Assembly: GCF_030272615.1 (NCBI RefSeq)
Contig: NC_081407.1
Coordinates: 103,525,897-103,589,896 of the forward strand
DNA from: Cryptomeria japonica
Lineage: Eukaryota > Streptophyta > Pinopsida > Cupressales > Cupressaceae
Length of the DNA: 64,000 bases
Direction of reading: 5' to 3'
Of this stretch, positions 10,481 through 20,655 are shown in pieces. The notes beneath the pieces are model-generated. The model worked only from the letters and a program-made list of their open reading frames with translations. It had not been told where the DNA came from and made no database searches. The position numbers and the translations under genes were made by a program. Every line of letters begins with the position of its first letter. The stretch's first letter is position 1.

Positions 10481-11131
10481 TTGATCATTCATCATCAAAC
10501 TGAGAAAAGGAAAACTTATTCAAAGAAAATGAGTCCAAACCTAAATGAAGATCAAGATATCATGGCTCTAAAATCTAATCCCATTTTTTATCAAGATGCC
10601 ACCTGTCAAGAATCTTATGATCATCCCCTAATATTTTGGTATTCCATCCATGATGACCCCCTTTCATCTCAAGAGCAGAGTCCCATTCAACATACATCTC
10701 CTAAGAAAAAGCATGATATCCCTTCCATATCCTCCACTAATCTAATTCCAAATCAAAAGGAAAGAACAAACTCAAATGATCCTACTCCAAGTCAAAATCA
10801 AGATCAAGTAATCTCTTCTTCCTCCAAGTCTATCTTAGGTCCTTTCATTCCAAATCCGAAATTTTCAACCTCCAAATCTATCTTAGGTCCTTGCATTCCA
10901 AAGTCAAACATTTCATCCTCCAAATCTATCTTAGGTCCTTTCATTCCAAAGTCAAACTCTTCATCTTCCAAATCTATCTTAGGTCCTTTCATTCCAAAAT
11001 CAAACTCTTCTTCCATTCCATCCATCTTGGGTCCTTACCTCCATCCATCTACCAATCCATCACCTCAAATGATCCATAAGAAAGATCAACAAAGGAACAC
11101 ATCTTTGAGCTTCTTTCAACCCTCTATCTAA
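10481..11131 (+). CDS. 216-aa repeat protein ORF of element A, unknown function
   Basis: This is the longest plus-strand ORF inside A's own sequence. The first ~110 residues are Ser/Asn/Gln/Lys-rich, with no domain I recognise. Residues ~110-185 hold tandem copies of a ~19-20-residue unit with core SKSILGPFIPKS. Then comes a Pro/Ser-rich tail. No signal peptide, membrane span or zinc knuckle is visible. It sits where gag would begin in a complete element, but nothing ties it to gag. The start codon is the first in frame; an internal Met (MSPNLNE) at about 10529 is equally possible. It may be a real non-autonomous-element protein or a chance ORF kept open by the repeat. Confidence 0.35.
   Translation: MIIHHQTEKRKTYSKKMSPNLNEDQDIMALKSNPIFYQDATCQESYDHPLIFWYSIHDDPLSSQEQSPIQHTSPKKKHDIPSISSTNLIPNQKERTNSNDPTPSQNQDQVISSSSKSILGPFIPNPKFSTSKSILGPCIPKSNISSSKSILGPFIPKSNSSSSKSILGPFIPKSNSSSIPSILGPYLHPSTNPSPQMIHKKDQQRNTSLSFFQPSI
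10810..11030. repeat. ~57-60-bp minisatellite inside the 216-aa ORF
   Basis: There are four to five copies of a unit containing TCCAAATCTATCTTAGGTCC and TTCATTCCAAA. Because the unit length is a multiple of three, it stays in frame as SKSILGPFIPKSN on the plus strand. It is also open on the minus strand (10804-11025) as a repeating acidic-glycine peptide with GMKGPKIDLE. Confidence 0.8.
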
Positions 11132-12126
11132 ACATCTTTCCAAAACTATTCTTCCATCATTTCCTCTATCTATTTTGGGTCCTTATGTCCCAAAATTCAA
11201 TTTTCCTCCATCTCTTCATCACTTCTCAAGTTGTATACCAACACTCATCTTGAATAAATTTCCATCTATCCTCGCACAAATCTTCAAACATTCTATCTAT
11301 TATCCAACACCTCTTTTCTATCCTTCCATCCCTTTCATTCAATCCTTTGCATAAATCCTTCATCTGTGAGATAGGTGTTTGTGTCATTTTGTCACATACT
11401 TACCCATGCTCGAATCTCATGTTCAGTCCTTTTCCTAGATATCTATTCATGAAATACTTCTTAATTTGAGGTTGTCCCTCTTTAATATTTTCTTTTGGTT
11501 GGGATACATACTCTATCCATAAAAGAACCACTTATCATATCTTGGTATTGGCATCTTTTGATTACTATATCTCATACACTTAATTAATTTCTCTAAATCA
11601 TTGTGATCTCTTAGTTGAAGACATGGCTAGTGAAAAATCTAAAATCTTCCTTCAGCGCCACTGTAACTATCAGACCCATGTAAGTTTCATCACTTACAAG
11701 CCAATGCAAGAAAAATAAAGAGAAAAAATAAATATGAAAAGCATGAGCAAGCAAATGAATATCAAGAAAATAAAAATACAATGAAATGTAATATCAAAAT
11801 GCTTGGCTATGGGAACATGCAAGTAACTCCATCGGGGATATGGATGCCTAGCTGGCAATAAAGCAATATTTGTGAGATTACAATGGTAACCTCATCGGGT
11901 CTATGGACGCTAGTTGGCAGTGAGCCTCTATCCAGGATGCTTTTGAAGTCAAGATAACTCATGTAGCTAGCCATGCTGGATTCTAAAGATTACAGTGATC
12001 ATATGATCCAAAATGAACCCACTTGCACACACATGGGTAATCAAAGACTAAGTACCTTTATCTAGTTTGGGATTCTTCTTCCCTTTTGAGTCTACTTCCC
12101 AATTCCTAGAAATGTTCAGTTGAATT
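11132..12126 (+). other. Non-coding interior of element A
   Basis: I see no supported gene here. There are decayed pieces of the CCATCTATCTTGGGTCCTTA repeat near 11160-11200. Between about 11820 and 11935 two loosely similar passages share the pattern TCCATCGGG-ATGGATGC-TAG-TGGCA. Where pol would be expected there is nothing with RT or integrase motifs. Confidence 0.4.
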
Positions 12127-12330
12127 TTCTAGAGGTTCTAAGTGTGGATTGGGTCTCTATCTTTGAAAAGTTCAAGAACACTTATTCAGATGGTGCTAAA
12201 TACTATGACAATCTTACATATTGCCTTTTTGCAAATGTAAACCTCAATTCTTGGGGGCAAAGTTCATCCACTCTATTCTTCCTACCATTTTCTTTATCCA
12301 TACCATCTATCCTATCTATTAATAGCTTCT

Positions 12331-12670
12331 ATCATCCAGTGCTATCTACGATCTTGCTTCACCTCATCCATATCCTCTAATCCATATCCCTTATCCTATC
12401 TATTCATTACTTCTATCATCCAGTGCTATCTATGATCTTGCTTCACCTCATCCATATTCTCTCATCCATATCCCTTATCCTATCTATCCATTTCTTCTAT
12501 CATCCAGTGCTATTTACGATCTTGCTTCACTTTATCCATACCATCTATCCTATCTATTCATAGCTTCTATCATCTAGTGCTATCTAAAATCTTGCTTTGA
12601 TTTATCCATACCATCTATCCTATCTATTCATTGCTTCCATCATCCAGTGCTATCCATATCCTATCTCTAT
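12331..12670. repeat. Tandem repeat of 70-84-bp units, five copies
   Basis: ATCATCCAGTGCTATCTA starts at 12331, 12415, 12499, 12569 and 12639, giving steps of 84, 84, 70 and 70 bp. The 14-bp difference suggests two unit types. Each carries GATCTTGCTTCA and a CCATATC or CCATACC-ATCTATCC segment. Confidence 0.8.
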
Positions 12671-13024
12671 CCTTATCCCCTTTTCAATCCTTGATCTTGG
12701 TCAAAACTAAGGACAAAAACATGATTTCAAAAATCTCTTAAGCTGATTTTGTCTTTCTCCTATCCATTTCCACCTCAACAGTTTAGTCATCCATTCCTTA
12801 TCTTTCTATACATTGGTGCAACCAAATACATATTTCTTCTAATCCAAAAACTCAAAAAATCAAAATATCCAAAAAATAAAAATAAAAAAAATCAACAAAA
12901 TCAAGAACAAAATTGAAAATAAAAAACATGAAAGCATGGACCATCCATCAAATCAAATCAACAACAGGAAAACTCTCAAAGTCTGCAATCAAACTAATCA
13001 CATGTCTTGTTAATCAATTCATCA

Positions 13025-13275
13025 CTCGAAATCTATCAACATCAACAAGTCTTGTACAAGGATAGGTACACTCGAAACCAGATAGATCAGTCTTATACGG
13101 GGTACTCACTCTTTGAAACTAGACATTCCTATCAATCATCGAGTCTTGATAATCAATCCATCTATCAATATCAACATCAACATGTCTTATACAAAGATAG
13201 GTATGCTCGAACCAGATAGATTGGTCTTATACGGGGTACTCACTCTTTGAAACCAGACATTCTTATCAATCATCA
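13025..13275. repeat. Paired TCTTATAC motif block of element A
   Basis: Two copies of the ~120-bp double unit are also found at 3361-3600. The sequence TCTTATACGGGGTACTCACTCTTTGAAAC occurs in both, written here as motif TCTTATACGGGG plus ACTCTTTGAAAC. It is followed by CTATCAATCATC. Confidence 0.7.
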
Positions 13276-14576
13276 AACAAATCAAAACAATGACATAGAT
13301 CAGTATGACTGCTAGATTTTGTTCTAGTTAGCCTTATTTTTATCAATTCATGTTTCGTAGATCATATTATACGTATCATATACACCCATCTGAGACATCA
13401 CCAAAAATTAACAAATGCTTATCAATCTTGGACATACTTAGCGTAGTCACTGTCCTTGGTTTATCTAAATCAGTTATCCAAATCGTATCCCACCATGGCT
13501 TGGAAATCAGTGTACATATCCATATCAAAGTAGTATCAATAGCAAGGGGAAAAATCTTGACCTCATTGGGGGCATTTCGCCTTCAAGATTTTCAACATCA
13601 GACCAAACACGTAGCAAGATAACAAGGATCAGAACAACCAACAAATGACAAACGACAATGCAAGAAGGCTAGACATCACAAACTTAAACTGACTAGAATT
13701 GAATAAAAGATCTATTTACAAGATGTTTTAATTGACAAGAATACATTTCCAATAGCATGCATGCTTACTTATGGTTGTTAATTTTTCTTATCATATCACC
13801 TAAGTGACTCAAGGATGTCTCAACGACTAGAGAAGCAAGGAAGGAATGTGATGTTTTCTTTATCTGCTATCTATGAGTGAAGTCTTTTATCATGCAAATT
13901 TGTCTTACAACGTGATCAGGTAACATATCACTAAAGACATTTCAAATTTGTATGAGACAAAGGTTAACTCTTGTCTATTTTACGCAAGCAACACTCAGGT
14001 CATCTTGGTTCAATTATACCTTGATGCTTGTGTCATCTTGTAATATCAAAATCCATGTAAGTTATACTCAGGTCATTATGGTTTAATTATACCATGATGC
14101 TTGTATCAACTTTCAACAAATCAAGGCTCGATGATGAAAACAAAGGAAGCACTAGCACTTTGATCATAATAGATGGCAACATTGAGAACGAGAATGCATA
14201 TTAAGCTTTTCATTAGCTACACATCATTATCATCTTAATCTTGCATTAGGTTGCACATCATTTTTAATCTCTCATTTAGTTGCACATCATTATCATTATC
14301 ATTATCATACACCTCATTTTCAAGATACATCATACATCTCATAAATCAATGCAAGGCATCATCACATTTTCTATCATCTTATCATAAATCATACATTCAT
14401 GTCATAATCAAAATCAAGAGCATTTATCTAAGCATCACATCATCCTCATAGAATCTCATATCAAAACATAATGCATATTATTCATCATTGCATCCATCAC
14501 ATGCATAGATATCGTATCATCATGGACTCTTTCTTCACTTCCATATCTTCATCATTATTCCAAACTATCTTCTATC

Positions 14577-14910
14577 ATGTCTTATATAGGATATATCTTT
14601 CCTGAAACCAGATGTTTTGATCAGCTCTTATACAGGATATATCGTTGCTGAAACTAGATGTTTTGATAAGCTCTTATATAGGATATATCATTCCTGAAAC
14701 CAGATGCTCGATCATCCATGTCTTATTCAGGCAGTATCATTCCTGAAACCAGACGCTCGATCATCCATGTCTTATGCAGGCAGTATCATTCCTGAAACCA
14801 GACACTCGATCATCCATGTCTTATATAGGTGGTATCAATCTTGAAACCAGATGCTCGATCATCCATGTCTTACACAGGAGGTATCATACCTAAAACTAGA
14901 CCTGATCTTA
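14577..14910. repeat. ~48-bp tandem repeat, seven copies
   Basis: Units begin TCTTATATAGG or CTCTTATACAGG and continue ATATATC-TTCCTGAAACCAGATG. The first three end TTTTGATCA; the last four end CTCGATCATCCATG. This is the A counterpart of the 186-bp array in X, but it was amplified as single ~48-bp units. Confidence 0.8.
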
Positions 14911-15573
14911 ATCTGATCAATCTTAATCTCAATCCAATCAATCTAATCAATCTTATCAAACTCATGCATGTCATCACTATCCACTCTTCTATCTTTCGAA
15001 TACCATTCTTCTTCTTTTGAGAGATCATTCATGCCTTTAGTGCATGAACAATCTCCAGAGGGGGAATTATCGTATCAAATCTCAACATCAATTTCATATC
15101 AGTTTCATATCGACATCTGTAGTACCCCTCCTCGATCAACCTCTTTTGTATGTTTTGAGTTACTTCAGTGACTATTCTATGGAACATTATTGTATTTTGA
15201 TTCGGATATTATGCGATGTTATTTCATAATTTATCTGGATTTATGGTGTATGATTTTATGCAGTATTTCAGTGTTTATAAGTAATGTTATTTTTTATGGA
15301 AAATTATCATGGACTGACACTTTTCCCTTATATTGCGATGCATTATTTATATGTTGCGTGTTTGCAAGTGTATTGGGATGTGAGGGGATGGTTTTTCTTC
15401 ACTCACTCCAGTGAGACAGGGAACATCACGATTCTCCTTCATTGGTGTGTTTACCGTGTCTATATGTATATTGTCTATATGCACGTGTGGTTCCTTGGTG
15501 CAGGACATTGCAGGTACAAGTACTGGGTAGCTACGGGGTATCGACTCCACCTGGTTTCATAGGTCTGAGCGTG

Positions 15574-15575
<2 letters not shown>

Positions 15576-15663
<88 letters not shown>
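15576..15663. repeat. (TA)n microsatellite in B 5' LTR
   Basis: This is about 88 bp of pure TA. The same site in the 3' LTR (24220-24239) has only about 20 bp, so the tract grew or shrank after insertion. Confidence 0.95.
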
Positions 15664-15667
<4 letters not shown>

Positions 15668-16924
15668 CCGATGAGAGTGAAGGAGATAGCTGTTGTACCC
15701 TAGCTTGACCATAGTTACACTCTTGTGAGTGTTGTCAGTTGGTTGTGTTTCCTCATCTAGTTGTTATGTGTGTCATGGTGCCTTGGTTTGGTCATTTGAG
15801 AGTTGTCATTTGATCTGTCTTGGTTTTGCGTGTTTCTGTTTATTTAAATGGTCATTTAATTTAAATGGATGATAATATCTTGTGTTGGCGTAATCATTTA
15901 ATTATTATGCTCTGTGATTATTGATTTATTAAATTGATGAATTCCTAGATTAAATGGTTAAATGGCTTAATTTATTATGTAAAGTTGCATTGATATTTTT
16001 GCGAAATAAATAAATTGCCTAGCCATTTAAAAAGGTTAAATACTTATGTTGAAGGAAGTATTTATGGAAAAAGAAATAAATAAAAGCTTGCCTTTTTATT
16101 TTTCCATTTTGGCCTTTTTAATTTAATCATTGGAAAGAAATAAATCTGATTGCCTTTTTAGTTTTAAAATATTTAAATCTGATTGGATGAAATAACTTTA
16201 ACCTAGAAGCTTAGGTTAAAAAGATATTTTGGGCATCCATTCTGGGGATTCATGATAGGAGAAGAAGAGGAATTTTGGAGGAGAAGAAAATATTGCGGGA
16301 AAAATTACTGGAGGAGCTGGAAATTTGAACTAGTTGCAAGACTAGATTTTCTTCACCTCTTGCTTGCTATTTGCTTCAAGGTTGGAGGTTCCCTTCTTGT
16401 TTTGAATTTGCTTTTTAAAATTTTCAGTTTGCTTCCTGTGTGTGGAAATTTATATAATTTTCCTGTAGATGTTTGTGGAATAATTGGAATGGAAGAAATA
16501 GTGTTTATTATTGTTGGTTTTATGAAATCTATATCACATGTTTGCATTTAGGAATGAAATGGTTCATTTCTCTATCTATTGTGTGTTTGATTCTGAAAAA
16601 CAACTTCTTGATTTACCTTTTCTTTTGAAAGGAAAGAATTTTAGACTGGGTTTGCTGGGTACATCCTTGCTTCTTACTGTCAAGAATTTGCTACTTATTC
16701 TTTCCAGTGTGTTTATTTCACCATCTACCTTGCTGGTAAACTCCTCCTTGAAATTTTGGAAATTGGCACTGTATGTGTGTGCCCGTGAAATCATTCTGGA
16801 AATGGAATGTCCCTTTTGGTTATTGATTTTGTGTCTTTTCAGTTTTAGAATGCTTGGAGGCATGTTTCTTGTGCCTCTCTTGTGGCCTTTACCGCTCCTG
16901 TGATGGGCTTGCCTCATCATGTGG

Positions 16925-17100
16925 GTCGATAGTGTCTGCTACCCACAAGTAGAAGAACTACCACTGGGCAGTACCGCTACTGGTCGACAGTACCGCTATC
17001 GGTTGGTAGAGGCAGTGCTACGGGTTGGTAGAGGTAGCCACCGGTCGGTAGGGTTGTTACCAGTGGTAGCAGCACTACCGATAGGTAGTGTCTGTTGCCC
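16925..17100. repeat. GC-rich palindromic minisatellite in B 5' LTR
   Basis: This repeats variants of CTACCGGTTGGTAG and GCAGTGCTAC with many inverted pairs (GGTAG/CTACC). It is far more GC-rich than the surrounding LTR. The copy in the 3' LTR (33305-33555) is about 75 bp longer. Confidence 0.75.
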
Positions 17101-18902
17101 CTAGCAACAACACAACCATGGGTTGGTTTGACCCCCACTTAGCTTTGAGCCCTCACCGGTATCCAAACCAGTTAATGTTAAGAACTTAAATTTTATAGAT
17201 GGAATGTTTAAAGTGGTATTGCGTGATGTAATGTGATTTTCATGTGATTTTTATTATGTCGTTAATAAATTTATTAATAAAAATTAAGGCATGAATTAGA
17301 GATTCAAATTGGTAGTTTTGGATATATTCTGAAAATGATTTAAATGCCTATTGGAATTCATGTTATAACCAGTTGAATGTATAATGTGGATTTCATTTAT
17401 GATGGAACATTGATTTGAGAATTGAATAATGTGACTGCTGCAAGAGTGTTTTATTTCATTTTTTTTTCAATCAATGATGTCGTAAGTGCTTATGATGCCA
17501 ATATTCTCAAAGATTGTCTAAGTGTGGACTTGATGTATTTAGCCATCCTTGTAAGTGTTTATTGTGATATTTTGGTATGTCGTTCAGTCATCCAGTGGTG
17601 GTGTAATTGGTACCTTTGACCAAGAGATATATGTTAGCTTTGTTGTCTTAACCATGTAGTGTCTTTGCCTTATGTTTAGTCAAGAGTCAATATGTCCTTG
17701 TTTGACCACTTGTTTCTGATAGTGGTGTTATAATTGTCTACTTCACCATAGGGTCCTCGGGGAGTGACCATGCTTGTGTAGCATCCTTTGAGAGAGTGGC
17801 TTTCACTTGGGGGTTGCACCCAAAGTGGTAGGTATTATGACCTAGTGAAAGTCAGATAATAACTAGTAATCTAATGAATTGATTAGGTGGGTAGTATCAT
17901 AACATTAATAAAGATAATTGTACCTCGTGCATAGGTGAGTGCTAGTACAGGGCTCATAATGTGGCGAGAAGGCCTGGAATGGAAAACCAACCACCTTGTC
18001 TTCATGAAAGGCTGATAGGGTGTGCATAAGACTTAGTTGGAGCCGGAGGTCAGGAAAGGTTACTAGGATAGTGAGTTGGGACCTATGGAGGTTGTACCAT
18101 GGTATCCATCCTAAGCTATGTGATGACACTCTCTCATTTGGTTCACTTGTGTTTTGTGATGTCAGTTCAATTGTGTTTGTGAAGTTGAGTCACCTGGATT
18201 CTTGTGGAGTCTTTTGTGTTGTCATGGAGTCATATTGTTTTGTCAACCATGTCATGCTTATGCTTGTTTGAGGGTCCTCAGCTATCTCCTAGCATGGCGG
18301 GGTGATTCCATTTGGGAATTACATGGTCAGGTGGTAGTGCCACTTCCCATCGAATGTTCGGATTTGTACCTCCATGCGAGGATTGGCTTCGTAGGTGTTC
18401 CTGTGGTTCGTGGCTCATGCTTCATCTCATGTTTTGAAGATTATTGGTATTTTTAGACCTATGTGGTCATTGTATCATTGTAATATTGATCTTATGCAAC
18501 CTTGTAATTGGATGAGATCTATCCCTTATGTTTATTGAGAAGCTATGTATTGGAAGAGCAATGTAATCCTATGTTTGGATGTTTTTATCAATTTCCTTGA
18601 TGATGTTAGTAAATGCTTATTGAAGTGGAAATTATTGAGTTAATTAGTAAATGATATTTATTTGCTTATGGCTTCTTTTGATCATTGAGTTAATGATGCA
18701 TATGTGGATTTATGATTTTGTGGAATTTATTCTTGAAGTTAATTATTCGTTGGTAACCCTTAAGGAATTCTAGTGTAAGTCTTTCGCTTGTGTTATCATG
18801 CATGTTGTGTAAATGCACTTATGATGTTTATAATTTTTTTTTAAAAATTGTTTCACCCTTGTTGTGGGTTTCCTTTCGGGGATCCTGGCGGGGCATTACA
18901 TT

Positions 18903-18914
18903 TGGTATCAGAGC
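18903..18914 (+). promoter_or_regulatory. PBS of element B, initiator tRNA-Met
   Basis: TGGTATCAGAGC lies 2 bp after the LTR end. It is the usual plant primer site complementary to initiator tRNA-Met. Confidence 0.9.
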
Positions 18915-19053
18915 CCATGTTTCAACATTGGGTACTTTGGGTTTGTAGTGAGCCCATTTGCCTTGACCTTTTTGTGTAGGTCTTGTGGTGTGATTTCCTT
19001 GTGTCTTTCTTTGCCTTTGATGTGAACCTTTTTCTCTTGTGCAGTGTCAGGTC

Positions 19054-20655
19054 ATGGCTAGGAAATCCAAGGGAGGTTGCCGCGTTGGTGGCCGCACCAG
19101 AGGCAGAGGAGGAGGAAGGGGTTGAGGTTTCGATCACCATAGTCCTTTGACACCACCCACTCATGTGAGTGTGGATAGGGATCAGTCAGTTCATTAGGAG
19201 GAACCACATTCAATAGAGAAGGTTCTTGAAAGGGAGGAGTTGCGTCAGATGCTTCATGAGGTGTTAGCTAGACTAGGCCCTAGACCCAGGGTGGATCAAC
19301 CCATCCACGATCGGGTAGAGGAGTTGCTTCAGTGGATTCCTGAGAGAGAGAGAGAGATCCTAGAAGGAGAGAGGTCCCAGTGGACCCGGATCTAGCTATC
19401 TTAGGGCACTTGAGGGACTTGATGAGGTCCAATCCTCCCTTCTTTGATGTAAAAGGTATCGGTCTTGAGGCAGAGACCTGGCTTATCAGTTTAGATCGGT
19501 GTTTTGCTATGTATCCTTATAGTAGCAACACTAAGGCAAGGTGCAAGATCATGCATCTCAAGAGCTTCACATCTATCTGGTGGAGATTAGAGGAGGAGAG
19601 GATCAGTGTGAGCATTAACACTGCATCTTGGGAGATCTTTTTGGAGAGGTTCAAGGCACAATTCCTCTCACCCTAGTGGAGGCAGTCGCGAGCAGATGAG
19701 TTCTATGCTCTGCGCCAGTTTGAGTTGTTAGTGGATCAGTTTAAGCACAAGTTCTATGAGCTCAAACAGTATGTCAGGATCGGTAATGAAGAGGATATGC
19801 TTGTGCAACACTTCTTGAGGGGTCTTAATGACCGCATCAGTGGAGGAGTGAGAGTTTTTGAGCCTGCGTCAGTAGATGTAGCCATGGCGAAAGCCAGGTT
19901 GGTAGAGTAGAACCTTAGTCATGCTCATGGCGGCCAGTCTGGAGTTCATATTGGGAGTGATCCTTTTAGTGGGTCTAGAGGTAGAGGGAATCAGTCCTAG
20001 ACTGTTGCACCTTTTAGGGGTCCTCAGGCACCCGCCAAGGGTGGACAACAGTAGCAGCAGCAGCCGCCGAGATCAAAGTAGTCTTAGGGCCAGTAGGGTG
20101 GCATCTCTCAGTCCTGGAAGAGAAGGAGATAGCTAAGGGGTAGACAGACCTTTCTAGGGAAGTCTTCTTAGGGAGCATCTTAGGCCCCTAGTGGGGAGAG
20201 CTTTCAGCAGTCTAGTGGACAGTCTGGAAGTAGAGGACCTAGCAGTGGAGCTTGCTTCACTTGTGGTCAGTTTGGCCACAAGGCTACTCTGTGTCCTCGA
20301 CATTGGAATCAGTCAATCAGCTAGATTCTAGCCACATCAGAGCCGACAATGGGGGATGCAGGTAGATCCCATAGAGTTTTTGTAGCAGTGGATGACCGCC
20401 AGGCTAAGCACCAAAGTAATGTGATTGAGACCACAGGTGTGTTGCGTGGTACCCCTATCTCTGTACTTTTTGATTCTGGTGCTTTAGATTCTTTTTTTTC
20501 TTCATCCATTATGGAACGATGCGAGCTCATGTCTACTAAGCAGGCAGATAGGTGGCAAGTAGTGTTGGCTACCAGTGTGCAAGTATTTTTTGATGCCTTT
20601 GTTCCCAGTTGTGAGTTGGATCTAGGACCCTTTGTCACTTCAGCTGACCTTTGAG
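19054..20655 (+). pseudogene. B gag and protease, decayed
   Basis: The first ATG gives a basic start (MARKSKGG...RGRGRGGG). A frame break in a GA run at about 19343-19357 separates this from the frame with VDPDLAILGHLRDL. The retroviral-gag-like core (ETWLISLDRCFAMYP ... FLERFKAQFL ... LVDQFKHKFYELKQYV) lies at 19470-19910. A Gln/Gly-rich linker holds many TAG stops. The CCHC knuckle CFTCGQFGHKATLC is near 20251-20292. The protease has LFDSGALDSFFS, keeping the Asp-Ser-Gly catalytic triplet (Asp codon at 20472). Almost all stops are TAG where Gln is expected. It is non-functional. Confidence 0.85.

Larger units (their letters stand above)
12127..15117 (+). other. 3' non-coding region of element A (before B)
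   Basis: This long region between the interior and the 3' LTR has the same block order as X (2690-5657): a shared opening, tandem repeats, the TCTTATAC motif families, and the GAGATCATTCATGCC...GATCTC block at about 15021-15060. Small frames inside it are repeat by-products. It is split by B at 15117 and resumes at 35278. Confidence 0.65.
15118..18900 (+). repeat. 5' LTR of element B (3783 bp)
   Basis: It runs from TGTAGTACCCCTCC to GGGGCATTACA and matches 23762-25158 plus 32957-35272. It contains a TA microsatellite, a GC-rich palindromic minisatellite and several small frames that mean nothing. Over the first ~130 bp I count nine substitutions against the 3' LTR, about 7%, so it is an old insertion. 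Confidence 0.9.

Noticed and set aside
15442-15708. 88-codon frame through the TA microsatellite
   Set aside because: Its Tyr-Ile run is just the TA repeat; it lies inside the B LTR and the 3' LTR counterpart does not preserve it.
16252-16920. Several 60-120-codon frames on both strands inside B's LTR
   Set aside because: Paired copies in the 3' LTR (24931-25186, 32957-33301) differ in length and frame; no domain or codon pattern supports coding.
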